Assembly: GCA_017506865.1 (NCBI GenBank)
Contig: JAFCMP010000334.1
Location: forward strand, 1,178,001 to 1,242,000
Source: Tribonema minus
Lineage: Eukaryota; Sar; Xanthophyceae; Tribonematales; Tribonemataceae
Direction of reading: 5' to 3'
Length of the DNA stretch: 64,000 bases
Shown: positions 23,556-35,339 of the stretch, piece by piece
Numbering within the stretch: position 1 is the first letter of the stretch
How the letters are laid out: every line of letters starts with the position of its first letter
The notes under the pieces: generated by a model
Databases searched by the model: none
What the model was told of the DNA's origin: nothing
Seen by the model: the letters and a program-made list of their open reading frames with translations, nothing else
Made by a program: the position numbers and the translations under genes

Positions 23556-26500
23556 TCACCACAGCGCATCGACGCCCAGGTCGCCCTCGCGCCGGAACTT
23601 CCGCCGGCCCTTGCCGAGCCGCACGCGCGGCGCCGCGATCGTCTCCAGCATCTCGCACGACGCGGCGGGCTCGCCCTCCGGCCACTCGTCGTCGCCGCTG
23701 TCTGGGAGCGACAAATCTAAGTGGCCGCTCTTGCGCTTCTTGCCGCCCGCGGCTTTGCCTTTAGTGTCGTCGCGGCCCCCCTTTTTCTGCTTCGCCTTCT
23801 GCTTCGCGGGGCGCGCCGCTGCCGCCGGCGCCGCTGCCGCCGTTCCTGCGCTTTCGGCGGCGTGCATCTCTGCAGGGCCACCAGAGTTCGGCGCAGGTTT
23901 GGACAGGTTTGCCGCGGCGCCGCCATTCGGTCGCCCTGCTGCTGCGCCGCTGCCGCCGCCGCTGCCGCTGGTGCCGCTGCTGAGCGCGCCGCCGCGGTGC
24001 GCGCCGCTTTTTGCTGCACCAGCAGCGGCGGCGGCGGGCGTGGCGCCGGCAGCGGCAGCGCCGCCACCAGATGCATCGCGGAGCGCCTCCGCAGCGGCGT
24101 CCGCTACCCCCGGCATCGCTGCGAGGTCCCGCCACTCTGCGCACGTGCCGCTGAGCACGTACGAGAGCACGCGTTGGCTGAGCGCTGAGGTGAGCAGCAG
24201 TTGCGGCGACCGCGCCGGTGCTGCCGCTGCTGTCGCCGCTGGGCCGATGCGCGCAGCCTGTGCCCCCCATGCAAGACAGCCTTCGATGCCGCGCAGCAGC
24301 GCCAGGGGCGGCGCGGCGCCGTGTGTTGCGAGCGTCCACGACTTGAGGTTGGCCTGGCGAGAGTGTGGTGGGGGGGGGGAGGGGGGGTAAGGGGGCAGTG
24401 CGCAGCGCACGACAGCTGCCTTTAGTGTGCAGGATGGAACTGCATCGGCACCCGGTGCATCGTTGTTGTTCATGTGAAGCGCTCAGGGGCATGTGTGGTG
24501 ATCTCAGCGCCGAGGCGTGCAGGCATGGCCTGCGGAGGACGGCGCCGCTGTGCGCCACAAGGGCCTGCGGCGCGGCGCCCGCATTGCGGACGCATGGCGG
24601 CAGCGAGTGAGAACGTAGCACTTGAGGCTGCTACACAACCTCGTCACATTTACATGCACAAAGGCTTGCGCAGCCGGCGGCAGGCAACGCACGCATCACT
24701 GCGCTCGCCGCCGGCGGCGCTGCGCGGAGCAGCGCCACATGCGGCACACCTCAGCGATGCTCAACAAGAGTACGTTCAACCACTGCGGGAGATGCCGTGG
24801 AGCAGCAGCAGCAGCAGCAGCGGCAGCAGCGCTCTCGCGACCGCCCTACACCAGCTTTCATGTAGACGTGTTCTCACGCCGTGACGAGACGTCACCGCCG
24901 CCGCCAACCCCTTAGCGATGCACATACGAGCACGCACCATTGTCCACGCGACGCGCGCCGCCGGCGCCGCCAGCAGCGCCGCCCTCGGCAGCGCCGCGTG
25001 CGCGCCGTCAGCGGCGATGTGGTGCAGCGCGTGCGCGTCCCAGACTGTCGCGGCGCGGCGCGCGCGCGCGCACACGCGAGGCGCAGGTACTCCAGGCAGC
25101 CGTCGTAGCCCGCGTTGCCGGGCGCGGGCGCGGCGCGGCTGCAGATGCGCGTGTTGAGCACCGCCAGCGGCGCGAAGGGGCGCACGTGGTGCATGGCGAC
25201 CTGCGGCGGCGGCGCAGTGCGGCGCCGGCGGCGGGGGGGCATGCGGGTGCAGCGCGGTTTGTGTGCTTGTCTGTGTGTGTGCGTGTGAGAGTGCGTGTGT
25301 CTGTGTGTGTCTGTGTCAGTGTGGGGGGGGGATTGGGGGGGGCGGGAAGGGGGGTGGGGGGTTTGTGTGCGCGAGCGCGTGCCTGCCTGCCTGGCTGTTG
25401 CAATTCGCAGCGCGCGTTGACAAGGCTGCGCCTGCTGCGCGGATCTGCGCACCTGCCCTCGTGCGGCCACATGGCTCAGCAGCGCGATCGACTGACCGAT
25501 ACTTCAAAGCATGATGCTGCGGGCAGTGCAGCGTCGCGGCGGCATGCAGCCGCAACTCCGGGTGCAACAACGCCCGCCTCACCTCGTTGTGCGCGCAGGG
25601 CTTGCCGAACGCGCCGCCCCACCGGTCCGCGTCGGGCGCGTCGGGGTTCGCGCGCCACGCGCCGCCGCTGCCGCCGCCGCCGCCGCTACCGCCGCCGCGC
25701 TGGCGCGCCGCGTCCACTGCCGCGCGCGCCGCCAGCGACGCCGCGTCGCAGCTCGCGCCGCGCCGCACGGCGCCGCGCCAGGGCGCGCCCACGTCCTCGC
25801 CACGTGCGCCGTCCAGCCACTGCGCCGTTGACAGAGTGTATGCGCAGCGACAACGGCGGCAGCGCGGTGTGACGGTGCTCGGCAGAGGCGGCGGCGGCGC
25901 AGCGGCCGGCAGCGGCGCATTGTGCGAGCAGACGCGCGATGCGAAGCGACGCTATGTGCCTAGACCTGTGTGAGAGAGCGCGCTGCATGCGGCGCGCGCG
26001 CCGTCCGGCCGCTGCGGCGCCGGCAGCAGCGGTGCGACAGCACTCAGCGCGCTCAGCAGAGAGAGAGGGGCGCGCATGATTCTGTGATGCCGTGTGATCT
26101 CACAGAACTGCACCGTGCTACCCTGCGGCAGAGGCTGCGCGCCTCTGCGGCCGAAGGCAGCGAGCACGCGCGCGCTGCGTTCACGCCGTGCTGGTTGTAA
26201 GCAAGCATTTTGCTGAGGGCTGCGCGCGGGGCGCACTTGTACCACTCCTGCGTCTGCGTGGCCATCTGCTTCGCCGCGCCGTCCGCCGCGCTGAACTCAG
26301 TAGAAGTCCCCTGTATTCCACTTCGCTTGCACTTTTGTACTGGCGCTGTATTGCACCTGCATTGCCACGACTGTGCGTTCCGCCGCGGCACCGGCGCACA
26401 ATAATACTTTGCTGTACCCTACTGCACAGAAACGTGCACACAGCGCACAGTGGTGGACTGTACTGCACCTGAGTCTCCGCGGCCGTGCGCTCCACCGCGC

Positions 26501-28903
26501 CGTCCGCCCCGCCGTCGGCGTCGAGCAGTAGCATTCACTGTATACTCCTGCACAGCAATGTGTGCACCATTGTACACTACTGCACGCCAAATACTTACTG
26601 GCGCTGCAGCTCACCTGAGTCTCCGCGGCTGTTGTGCGTTAATCCGCGCCGTCTGCCGCGCTGAACTCAGCAGCAGTTCACTGTACTCTACTGCAAGAGT
26701 GTACTGGCGCTGTACCGCACCTGGGTCTCCGCAGCCAGGCGCTCCTCCACGCCGTCGGCTGTGCCTGCTCACATCTTGCGGCACTCACGCCCTATCAGCG
26801 ATTCACTGCTGTAATCCAGTGCGCACACGTTCTGTACTGGCGCTACAGCGCACCTGAGTCTCCGCGGCCGTGCGCTCCTCCGCGCTGTCGGCCGCGCTGA
26901 ACTCAGCAGCACTTCACTGTACTCTACTGCAAGAGTGTACTGGCGCTGCACTGCACCTGGGTCTCCGCAGCCGTGCGCTCCTCCGCGCCGTCCGCGGCGC
27001 CGGCGGCGGCGAGCATGCCCGCGGCGTCCATGCGCGCGCGCATCTCCGCGTGCGACGGCGCCGCCGCGCCCCTGGCGACGCCCACGCGCAGCAGCACGAG
27101 CACCTGCGCGCAGCGGCAGCGTTGCTCGCTGACGATGGCACACTTCACGAAGTGCGCGGCTGGAGCGCATTTCGGACGGAAGCCGGCCGCTGGCGTCGCG
27201 GCCTCATACAATGGGAAATGGTGCACGCATACATGCGTACATGCGGGTGATCTGGAGGCGCTCGAGCGCGGCAGCGTGGCGCGCGCGCACACGGCCGTGG
27301 TGCGTCGCGAGCGCGCGCGCAAGAGCTTCAACTGCTTCTGTTCCGTTGCACGTGTGCCGCTGCCGCAAAACATAGCTGATCCGTGATGCTCACCCGGGCA
27401 CCAACGCTCAGCGTAGGCAGCAGCGCGCAGCACCGGCGATCCGCTGCGATAGGCGCGTCGCCGCTGACCGACCGCGCTGCGCGTTGAGCCATGCTGCTCA
27501 CGGCTCAGCAACAGAAGATCGCGTCTGTGCCGCACTTCAGCGGTGCAAAGTGATGCACCGCTGGTGGCGTGTTCGCGCCCGCAAATGCGATAGCACAAGA
27601 CAACTCATCAGCGCTTCTCGCCGCTGCTCTGGCTGCACCACTAGAGGGGCTCGGGTGATGCTCTGGGTAGCGCGAGTAGCACGCGGCGGCAGCGTTCAAC
27701 CACAGATCATCTGCACACCTGACACGTGTCAGGTGCTGCGCACCACGGAGCCCTCCGCGCCGCTGCTGCGCATTGCGATGCGTAGCAGTGCCCGAAGCGG
27801 ATGTGTTGAAGTACATGCACCATACATACGCAGCAGGCAGCTTCAGCATATCGTGTGGGCAGTCGACGCACCTTGCTGCGCGCAGCTGCCAGCGCGTGCG
27901 CCGCCGCAGCAGCTTCCGCGCTGGCATCCTCGCCACCGGCGCCGCTGCCGCTTCCGCCGCCTCCGCCATCGCCATCGTCCCACGCGAGTCCTGCGCTGCG
28001 CGCCGCGCGCGCAAGCGAACCTTCACCGCCGCTGCCTCCGCTGCTCAGCTTGACCACCTTGCGCGCCGCCGCGAGCAGCGCCTGCACGCGCGGCGCGGCG
28101 CTCGCGACGAAGCGCAAGGCGTTGCGCTGCTGCTGCTGCTGCTGCTGGGGCGGGTCCTCCAGGTGCACCTCCAGCGTCGCCGCCGAATCGACTCCGACGC
28201 CGCCGCTGCCGCTGCCGCCGCTGCCGCCGCCGCGCGCCTGCGCCGCCAGCTCCGCTCTCGCGCGCGCCTCCATCTTCCCCTTCGCTGCGTCAAAGTGGCA
28301 CACCAGCAGCGGGACGGCGGGCGTCGCGGCGGGCGTAGCCGGCAGCCTGATGGGGTCGGAGGGATTGGCGCACGCCGCATCCGGCACCACCAAGACGATA
28401 CTGGCCTCGCCGATGGCGGCCGTGCAGAAGCGGCGCAGGCTCTCGGAGCGCTGCTGCTTTGGCATCTTGGGGTGCACGGCCAGCGCCGTCATGCCCAGCG
28501 CGCGCAGCAGGGCGCAGAGCGACTGCGCGTCTGCCGCGGTGCCGCTGGTGAGGAGGAGAGCTCGGCAGGGGCCATCGCGGGGGGTTCCGGGGTGGCCTAC
28601 GGACAGCAGTAGATAGGCGAGCCTCTCCTCTTTCCCTTGGGTTGGAGACTTGAACAGGAAGGCTCCAGATGGAACTTGCTGGCCGGTGTTGGACCTCTGC
28701 TGCTGCTGCTGCTGCTGCTTGCTTTGCTGCTGCCGCAGGTTCGTGGCCTGCTGCTGGGCGGCTGGCTGCCTCTTCACTGACCAGTTGCCATCTGCACCGC
28801 TTTTGATGCACGCGATGCCGTCTGCCGTCGCCACAACGAAGCCGTGCGGCTTGTTGGACTTGTACTGCTGTTGATGCGGCTGCTTCCGGCCTTTGCGAGC
28901 CAT
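23556..28903 (-). CDS. Large protein with helicase-C-like segment
   Basis: Six exons: 28903..27872, 27103..26957, 26247..26185, 25819..25583, 25200..24938 and 24353..23556, about 846 residues. Start ATG 28903, stop TGA. All introns are GT-AG in phase 0. The N-terminus is Gln-rich and basic. Residues about 100-200 (ALLLTSGTAADAQSLCALLR then LAVHPKMPKQQRSESLRRF) resemble a degenerate helicase C-terminal domain. Later blocks, such as EWYKCAPRAALSKMLAYNQ and NLKSWTLATHGAAPPLALL, look conserved but I do not recognise them. The C-terminal part is Ala-rich with Lys-rich patches (KQKAKQKKGG) like a nuclear signal. The fifth exon is one base short of a frame multiple: reading changes inside a (CG)n run near 25063-25078, probably a sequence error. 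The third exon boundary is ambiguous because of a repeat array. Confidence 0.6.
26247..26957 (-). repeat. Tandem mini-exon-like array in the helicase-like gene
   Basis: Seven degenerate copies of the 3' edge of exon B (ending AEERTAAETQ) with the donor, separated by short intron-like spacers that also repeat. In plus coordinates they start near 26247, 26354, 26466, 26612, 26718, 26851 and 26954; the last is the real exon edge. Most copies keep CAG followed by GTGC or GTGA, and several are preceded by TGCTGAGTTCAG, an acceptor-like sequence. The copy at 26247 reads through into exon C. Confidence 0.85.
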
Positions 28904-30671
28904 GGCTCACGAGCGCGGACAAGCAAGACCTGAAAAGCCTGCAGTAGACCACTAGCCACTCGGTGGCAGCAAGCGGTTCATCAGATCAAAACTTCAAACT
29001 TCACAAGCTCAAGTTCTCGATTTGGGGGGTCCCTGCCTCCAAAGAGCCCTGACTTTGATGTCAAGGCTGGGAGACCCCCGATGATTGACGCACATGGGCC
29101 TGGGACCCCCTTCTTGATCTTTGGCTTTGATCAGACGGTCAACGCGCTGCAAACGCCCTAGGGAGGACTGAACGGAGGGCGAGCTGTATACAGGAGCGTT
29201 CGTCAGCTCGGCAATCCTGCGTTTAGTGGCAGCTTGCCCGAAAACTCTGCGCCTGGACGGCGAACAGCCAGGACTGCCTCAAGGCTGGCGTACTGCAGCT
29301 TGCTGCCATAGCAGGAGGAGCACATGGCAACCAGAAGCCTCTTGTCCGGTTTCCTTTCTCGGTAAGTGTGTTGACAACTCCTTCTGTGATTACAGTCATC
29401 GACCATGATGCTGAGAGCGCCAATGTCGGTGCTTTGGTGTCCTGATGGCCGCTCCTGGCTTAACAGGAAATGCTCGCAAAGTTTTTGAGCACACCAGCCT
29501 TATGCATTGAATCTGCAGGTCCAGACACTACCAGGCCGCAGTGCTTCATCAGGATCGCACATGTGAACTAGTTATTTTCATGGGCTTTGTGTTGGTGCCC
29601 AGCATGAGTACTTTCTGTGAGGCCTTTTCCCTGTGCCCTGTAGCCGATTGACAACATCAACACCGTGTACATGTGATTTTTTGACTACGTAATAACACTT
29701 TGAGCGCAACTACGCTGCTGCTGTCGGCATGCAATTTGTGATTGCGCCTCAAGGGCACTAACAGCGCTCACGCACAAAACTTCTACTAAGGTTGGTGCTC
29801 GTCGCAAACGCTTTGGTGTGCGCTGGAACAGTTCACAACCTTCGCAACGTGTCTTTGGTACCTTGACGCCATCTTGCTGCGCCAGTGCCGATCGCCAACA
29901 CACGTGGCTGCCTCAAAGACAAAGTTGTAGCATATATCCTGCTGCTGTGCTCTGCGCTGCAGCGCTGTGCGCTGCACTCATTGACGTAACGCGCGCGCAT
30001 GGCGGGTGCTCTCGATGAAACACAAGTATGATGTGGTTACATTCGCGCATCAGGCGCGCGTGCGGCGGCTGCTCCTCTCTTGACGCAAACCAATCCTCAA
30101 GTCATGTGCATGGCAACATGTGCGCGTATCATGCATCGCGACGGCGACACGAGCGCCATGTAGTGACAGGCGCATGTCAGGCGCGCACACATGGCGGCTG
30201 CCCCTGCTTTAACGTAGGTGTGATGTAGGGACAAGATGGGCAGCAGGCTGCATGCACGGCGGCTGTTGTTCAATGCAACACACAGGCACAATGTACAGTA
30301 GGGACATGTCCTGCATCAGGCGCGCATGTGCTGGCCCTCCAGCTAAGCCAGGGGATGGACGCAATCGTGCCTGGATGACCAAGACTTCGGCTCCATCAAA
30401 CTTGTCAGGCGCGACATGCGGGGATCAAGACAGCACAATCGATCCTGTAGCTGCAGTGGTCGTCCGAGCTCACTGTCGGCAGGCCATCGCTCTCTCACGA
30501 ACACACATGCCGTGCACACGCCACTGGTGCCTTCCTTGGTGGTGTCGTCGCAACCCCGCGCGTGCCAGCCTCGATGTGGCCCGTGCACACAACGGTGGCA
30601 ATTTGGCAGTGCGCAGCTCGCAGCTGTACGCCATCCTCTGGCACACCATCGGACGACAGCGTGCGTTCACC
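28904..30671. promoter_or_regulatory. Divergent intergenic region
   Basis: The region separates the helicase-like gene (minus) from uL3m (plus). It should hold both promoters. It is lower in GC than its neighbours and free of long coding frames. Repeated fragments with GGCGCGCATG-like cores occur near 29995, 30050, 30180 and 30320. No gene is recognised. Confidence 0.4.
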
Positions 30672-33600
30672 ATGCCGCGCTGCGCACGGAGGTCATCCGA
30701 GTGCTCCGGCGCAGCAGCATCGCCCCCCCCCCCCCCCCGCTTTTACTGCCCCCCTGCCACCCCCCTGAGCAGCCATCGCTGCCGCTCATCCCCTAACCCC
30801 CCCTCCTCGCATCGCCCCCCCCCCCCCCCCGCAGGCCGGCGCAGCGCCTGCTGCGGCCGCGCCCGTGGGCGGCGCCTGCGCGCGCGCAGACCGCCGCCTC
30901 TAGCACCGCCGCCGCCGTCAACAGCGCGCCGCCGCCGCCGCAGCAGCAGGTCGCGTTCCACCCGCTGCCGTGGGCGCAGCCGAGCGCGCCGCACGCGGAC
31001 GCGGCGCTGGCGCGCGGCGAGTACCACGACGCCGCGCGGCGCTGCGGCGCGATCGCGCTCAAGGTCGGCATGACGCAGATCTGGGACGCGTGGGGCGAGC
31101 GCCACGCGGTGACGGTGCTGCACCTCGACGCCTGCCAAGTGACGCAGGTGCGGCGCGGAGTCGGCGTGCTCGACGCGTAGTTCTTGGCGGTAGGCTGTGC
31201 TGTGTGAGCAGCATAGGCGGCCGCTGCCGTGCCTCGCGCGTGAGTGCGTCCGTCCAACTGAGCGTGCCCTGTCCGCAGGAGCGTGCGTGACGGCAGCACA
31301 GCGCACATGCGTGACGTGCGCACGTGGCGGAGCCGCCGTTCCGGCTGCACGCAAGCGTGCGCACAACGGGTCATCGCAGCTGCCACTCTACTGCATGTGC
31401 CCGTTGCTGCACGCGAGTGGCCGGCCGCCGCGCCCGTCTGCGCGGCGCGCGCCGCCGCGGCACTCTTGCCTTGCGGCGCCCTTCGCTACGCCGCGCGCGC
31501 CGGCATTGTGCTGGCGGCGGCATCGCACGTGTGTACGGTCACTGCAGCGTGCGGACGCGCCGCAGCAGCGATCCTCGTTGCCTCCGAGGCATCGCCGTCG
31601 TCGCAGCCACAGTCCGCGAGTAACGCTTCACGGCGAGAAGCGGTGCGGGAGCGTCGCCAATTGCAACAGTGCTCCGCACCTGCTGCGCCCGTGCCTTACC
31701 GTCTGCCTCTCTCTCTGTATGCAACGCCTGCACGCGGCGCAGGTCTGCCGAGAGGAGACGCATGGGTACACGGCGGTGCAGGTACGCGCATGTCAATTAT
31801 GTTCACATGTGGTGCGTGTATGAGCACGTGACACAAAGAAGCGCCTAAGACCCGGTCGTGAAGCGACACACTCTCATGGAGCGCACTCGTGCCAGAGGCG
31901 CGTGAGTGCAGGATGCGCGATGGGCCTGTGCCAGCAGACGCGCGCTGCGCGGACAGCGACGGTGCGTGGAGCGTTGTGACGTCAGCGGGGCGCGCCGCAC
32001 AGCGCTCTGCACCATGATTGGTGTGTATGTGTATATAGTCACACTGTGTGTTGTTGCAAGGGACTGTCTCTGCAAGAAGGCGCGTATTGCAAGTTGCCGC
32101 ATTTCAGTCGGGTGTTTGAGGCGGAGGGAGTGTGAACGGTGCTGAGACGTGACTCAGCGCTGCTCCTCAGGGCACCTTGCCGCTGTACTCCAGATGATAT
32201 GCTGCATCGCGTGCCGGTCCGCCGCGTGCACGCACGCGCTGCGTCAGGCCACCGCACGCACGCACTGGCACTGACGCTTGTGGTCAGCGCCATGGGCCAT
32301 GAGCACGCAGAGTGCACCGCAGGTCTCAACTGCGGTGTGCCGCTGGCACAGTGGACGTTCGTTGGTGCACTTTGCTCCGCGTCGCCGCCTAACGCAACAA
32401 GGGGAGCCTCCGGTTCGCACGTGCAGTGTGCTCAGTACCGCCGGCGCCGCGAGAGCGACCGCGGAGCGCGGAGCGTGTGACTCCCCGCCCGCTGCGATTT
32501 GTATCCCCTAGCCTTGTTGGATGACCCCCTCCCCCCCCCCCGCCCCCCCTGCTTGCACTCCCCAGGTCGGCGCGGGCGAGGCCAAGCCCAAGAACGTGCG
32601 CAAGTCGCTCGCGGGGCTGTTTGCCAAGGCCGGCGTGCCGCCCAAGCGCCGCCTCGGCGAGTTCCGCGTGACGCCCGACGCGCTGCTGCCCGTGGGCTTC
32701 CGCCTGCGCGCGCAGCACTTTGTGCCCGGTCAGCTCATCGACGTGCGCGGGACGACCAAGGGGAAGGGCTTCCAGGTGCGCGCGCGTGCGCCCCCCCCCT
32801 TTGGTTGGGAGCTGAGCCGCAGTTGCAGGGCCTGCGTTATATATCGTTTGCATCCATGCCTGCTGCTGTTAAGGGGAAGGGCTTCCAGGTGCGCGCGCCC
32901 CACCCCCTTTTTGGGGGGGAACTGAGCTGCAGTAGCAGAGCCTGCGTGATATATCGTTTGCATCCATTCCTGCCGCTACCAAGGGGGAAGAACCTGGGGG
33001 GGAACTGAGCCGCAGTAGCAGAGCCTGCGTGATATATCTGCCGCTACCAAGGGGAAGGAACCTGGGGGGGAACTGAGCCGCAGTAGCAGAGCCTGCGTGA
33101 TATATCGTTTGCATCCATGCCTGCTGCTGCCAAGGGGAAGGGCTTCCAGGTGCGCGCGTGCGGTCCCCCCTTTGGGGGGGAACTGAGCCGCAGTAGCACA
33201 GCCTGCGTGATGTATTGTTTGCGTCCATGCCCGCTGCTACCAAGGGGAAGGGCTTCCAGGTGCGCGCCGTCCCCCCCCCCCCCCCCCCCATCGGGGGAAT
33301 CGAGCCCCCCGGCCGCGATGTGCCCGGATTGTTGAAGTTTACGCGTGCCGCTGCTGTCCTTGGGACTTGATACATAGTACGGACTCTGCGCCGCGGCAGC
33401 TTGTCGACGTGCTCCCAGGTGCCCGTCCCCCCCTTTTGGAGGCGCCCTTGACACCTGAGACAGCATAACCCACACGGTGCGCGCATGCTGCCATGCCGTT
33501 ACACTAGCACACGAGCGGCGCGCGGCACCACGATCCGCTGCGCGCACTGCCACCTCAACCCGCCGCCCTCACTCTTCGTCTTCGCTCACTTGCCCCCCCC

Positions 33601-34177
33601 CCCCCCCCCCCGCGCCATCTTCACTGTTTGCTGATGCTCATCTGCCCCCCCCCCCTTCTCTCTCACACACCCCAATTCGCCGCCTTCCCCCTCTCCGCAC
33701 GACCGCCACCGTCTTTGCTCACCCACCCCCCCCCCCGCCCCCACCCCCCGCGCATTCACCGTCGCCGCCGCTCAGGGCGGCATGAAGCGCTGGAACTTCA
33801 AGGGCCAGCGCGCATCGCACGGCGTCTCCAAGACGCACCGCCACATCGGCTCCACGGGCCAGTGCCAGGACCCCGGCCGCGTGTTCAAGGGCAAGAAGAT
33901 GCCCGGGCGCATGGGCGGCACCGCCGTCACCGTGCAGTGCCTGCGCATCCTCAAGCTCGACACGCAGCGCGACCTGCTCTTCGTCAAGGGGCACGTGCCC
34001 GGGCCGCGCGGCGCGTTCCTGCGCGTGCAGGACGCGCTCAAGCGTGCGGAATTCCCGGCGCCGCCGCCGTTCCCGTCGTACGCGCCGCCGCCGCACGAGG
34101 GGGAGGGGGAGGAGGTGCCGCTGGAGCTGTTCGCGCCCGTCAAGGAGTCGGACCCGCTCGTCGGTTTCCAGCCGTGA
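30672..34177 (+). CDS. MRPL3: Mitochondrial large-subunit ribosomal protein uL3m
   Basis: uL3 binds 23S-type rRNA near the peptidyl-transferase centre. Five exons: 30672..30691, 30835..31147, 31743..31781, 32566..32775 and 33776..34177, giving 327 residues with stop TGA. The start of the domain reads [20 protein letters not shown]. The core has [19 protein letters not shown] joined to [19 protein letters not shown], then [15 protein letters not shown] and [12 protein letters not shown], as in bacterial and organellar L3. The arginine-rich N-terminus ([14 protein letters not shown]) looks like a mitochondrial transit peptide. The tiny first exon has a weak donor (GTCATC) and is the least certain part, but it keeps the frame. 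A plastid location cannot be excluded. Exon 4's donor edge and exon 5's 3' end are both duplicated nearby. Confidence 0.88.
32755..33290 (+). repeat. MRPL3: Tandem copies of the uL3m exon 4 donor edge
   Basis: The exon end KGKGFQ with its donor (CTTCCAG then GTGCGCG) recurs in the intron at edges 32888, 33149 and 33259, with two decayed copies near 32985 and 33052. Full units are about 110 bp and also carry a shared spacer (GAACTGAGCCGCAGTAGCA and a TATATCGTTTGCATCCATG block). Confidence 0.92.
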
Positions 34178-34189
34178 AACTGTCGCGCG

Positions 34190-34345
34190 TGCAGGGCGCG
34201 CTCAAGCGCGCCGAGTTCCCCGCGCCGCCGCCGTTCCCGTCGTACGCGCCGCCGCTGCATGAGGGGGAGGACAAGGGGGAGGGGAGGAGGTGCCGCTGGA
34301 GCTGTACGCGGAGTCGGACCCGCTCGTCGGTTTCATGCCGTGAAA
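34190..34345 (+). pseudogene. Partial tandem duplicate of the uL3m 3' end
   Basis: Starting 13 bp after the uL3m stop, the sequence repeats the last part of exon 5 (reading [18 protein letters not shown]) up to a second terminal segment equivalent to SDPLVGF and a TGA. An indel in the acidic tract shifts its frame. It is preceded by GCGTGCAG, which also matches the parent. It is either a pseudogene fragment or 3' UTR. Confidence 0.85.
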
Positions 34346-35339
34346 CTATCATGTGCCACGTGTGCGATAGTATATTAGGGGGGGTGTAGGATGGGGGGGG
34401 GGGGGGGGGCAGAATTGCGCAGCTGATGTGTGCGACCCCTCGTAATTGGGGACGAGCAAGGGGGATGGGGGAGAAGGGGGGGGGGGGGGGACTGCTGTTG
34501 CCTGCGTAGTGAGGGTCCGCTGCGTGCCGTGAATGCACACATTGGATGACTATGCTCGTTGCTGCGCGCGATTGACCGGTGTTGCTTGCCTGTGTAGCCG
34601 CAGATAGAAGTGCTCTCGACAGTGCATGCGCAGGATCCCGGTTGGGCGTCCGCGATCAATTGTGCACTGCAGCAGGGTGTACAAACCGTTATGCTTGCAG
34701 TACGCTGAGTAGCAAGTTGGGTTTAAGCACTCTCATCCCGTTGTAGGAGCGCGCGCTGCAATGCCGGGTAATTTGGTCTGGTGCGGCCGCTGTCTTCGTG
34801 AAAGCGGGTGACTGCGACAGGGCTGCTTGCATGTGTGGTGGATATTGATCAAGTGGTTTGGCCTGGTGTGACCTGTCTATTCTCCGACTCTTTGAAAATG
34901 TGGAATACTCCGCAGGTCTGGCACGACCAGTGTGTTGGCCAGCCATCACGCAAGTGGCAAGGCCGACGTTCAAGTGACGCGGAGCGCTCGAGGTGCTGCT
35001 GCAAAAATGGCACGCTTGCAGCAGCCGCCTTTGAAACACAAGCGCACTGTGCACTTGCTAGACATTGGATCCAAGTAGATCCCCCACAGCGGCATGAGGC
35101 TGTGCGCGCCAACTCCCCCCCTTGGACCGCAGTCGACATTTCTGGTGTCGCTTTTCGCTTCTGAGACATGCTGCAAAGTGTCTCTCTCTCCCTCTCTTCT
35201 CTCTCTTCTCTCTCCCTCTCTCTCTCTCTCTCGCTTCAACGTGGCGCTTTTCTCCAGCTCGAGCTGAAGTTGAAGCTGCACTTGAACTCCAGGTCGGAGA
35301 AGACACAAAATCACACTAAGGTGAGAGTATACACGATTG
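34346..35339. other. Spacer between uL3m and the Bin3 gene
   Basis: The spacer contains poly-G runs near 34391-34410 and 34477-34490. Its right end probably contains the promoter of the Bin3 gene, including a (TC)n tract at 35180-35233 about 110 bp before the start codon. No other gene is seen. Confidence 0.5.
35180..35233 (+). repeat. (TC)n tract upstream of the Bin3 start
   Basis: A nearly pure CT microsatellite lies just before the proposed first exon. It may be promoter or 5' UTR sequence. Confidence 0.85.

Noticed and set aside
23556..24353. Separate single-exon gene at the 3' end of the helicase-like gene
   Set aside because: A phase-0 acceptor precedes NLKSWTLATHG and joins in frame with the upstream exon, so it fits better as the last exon.
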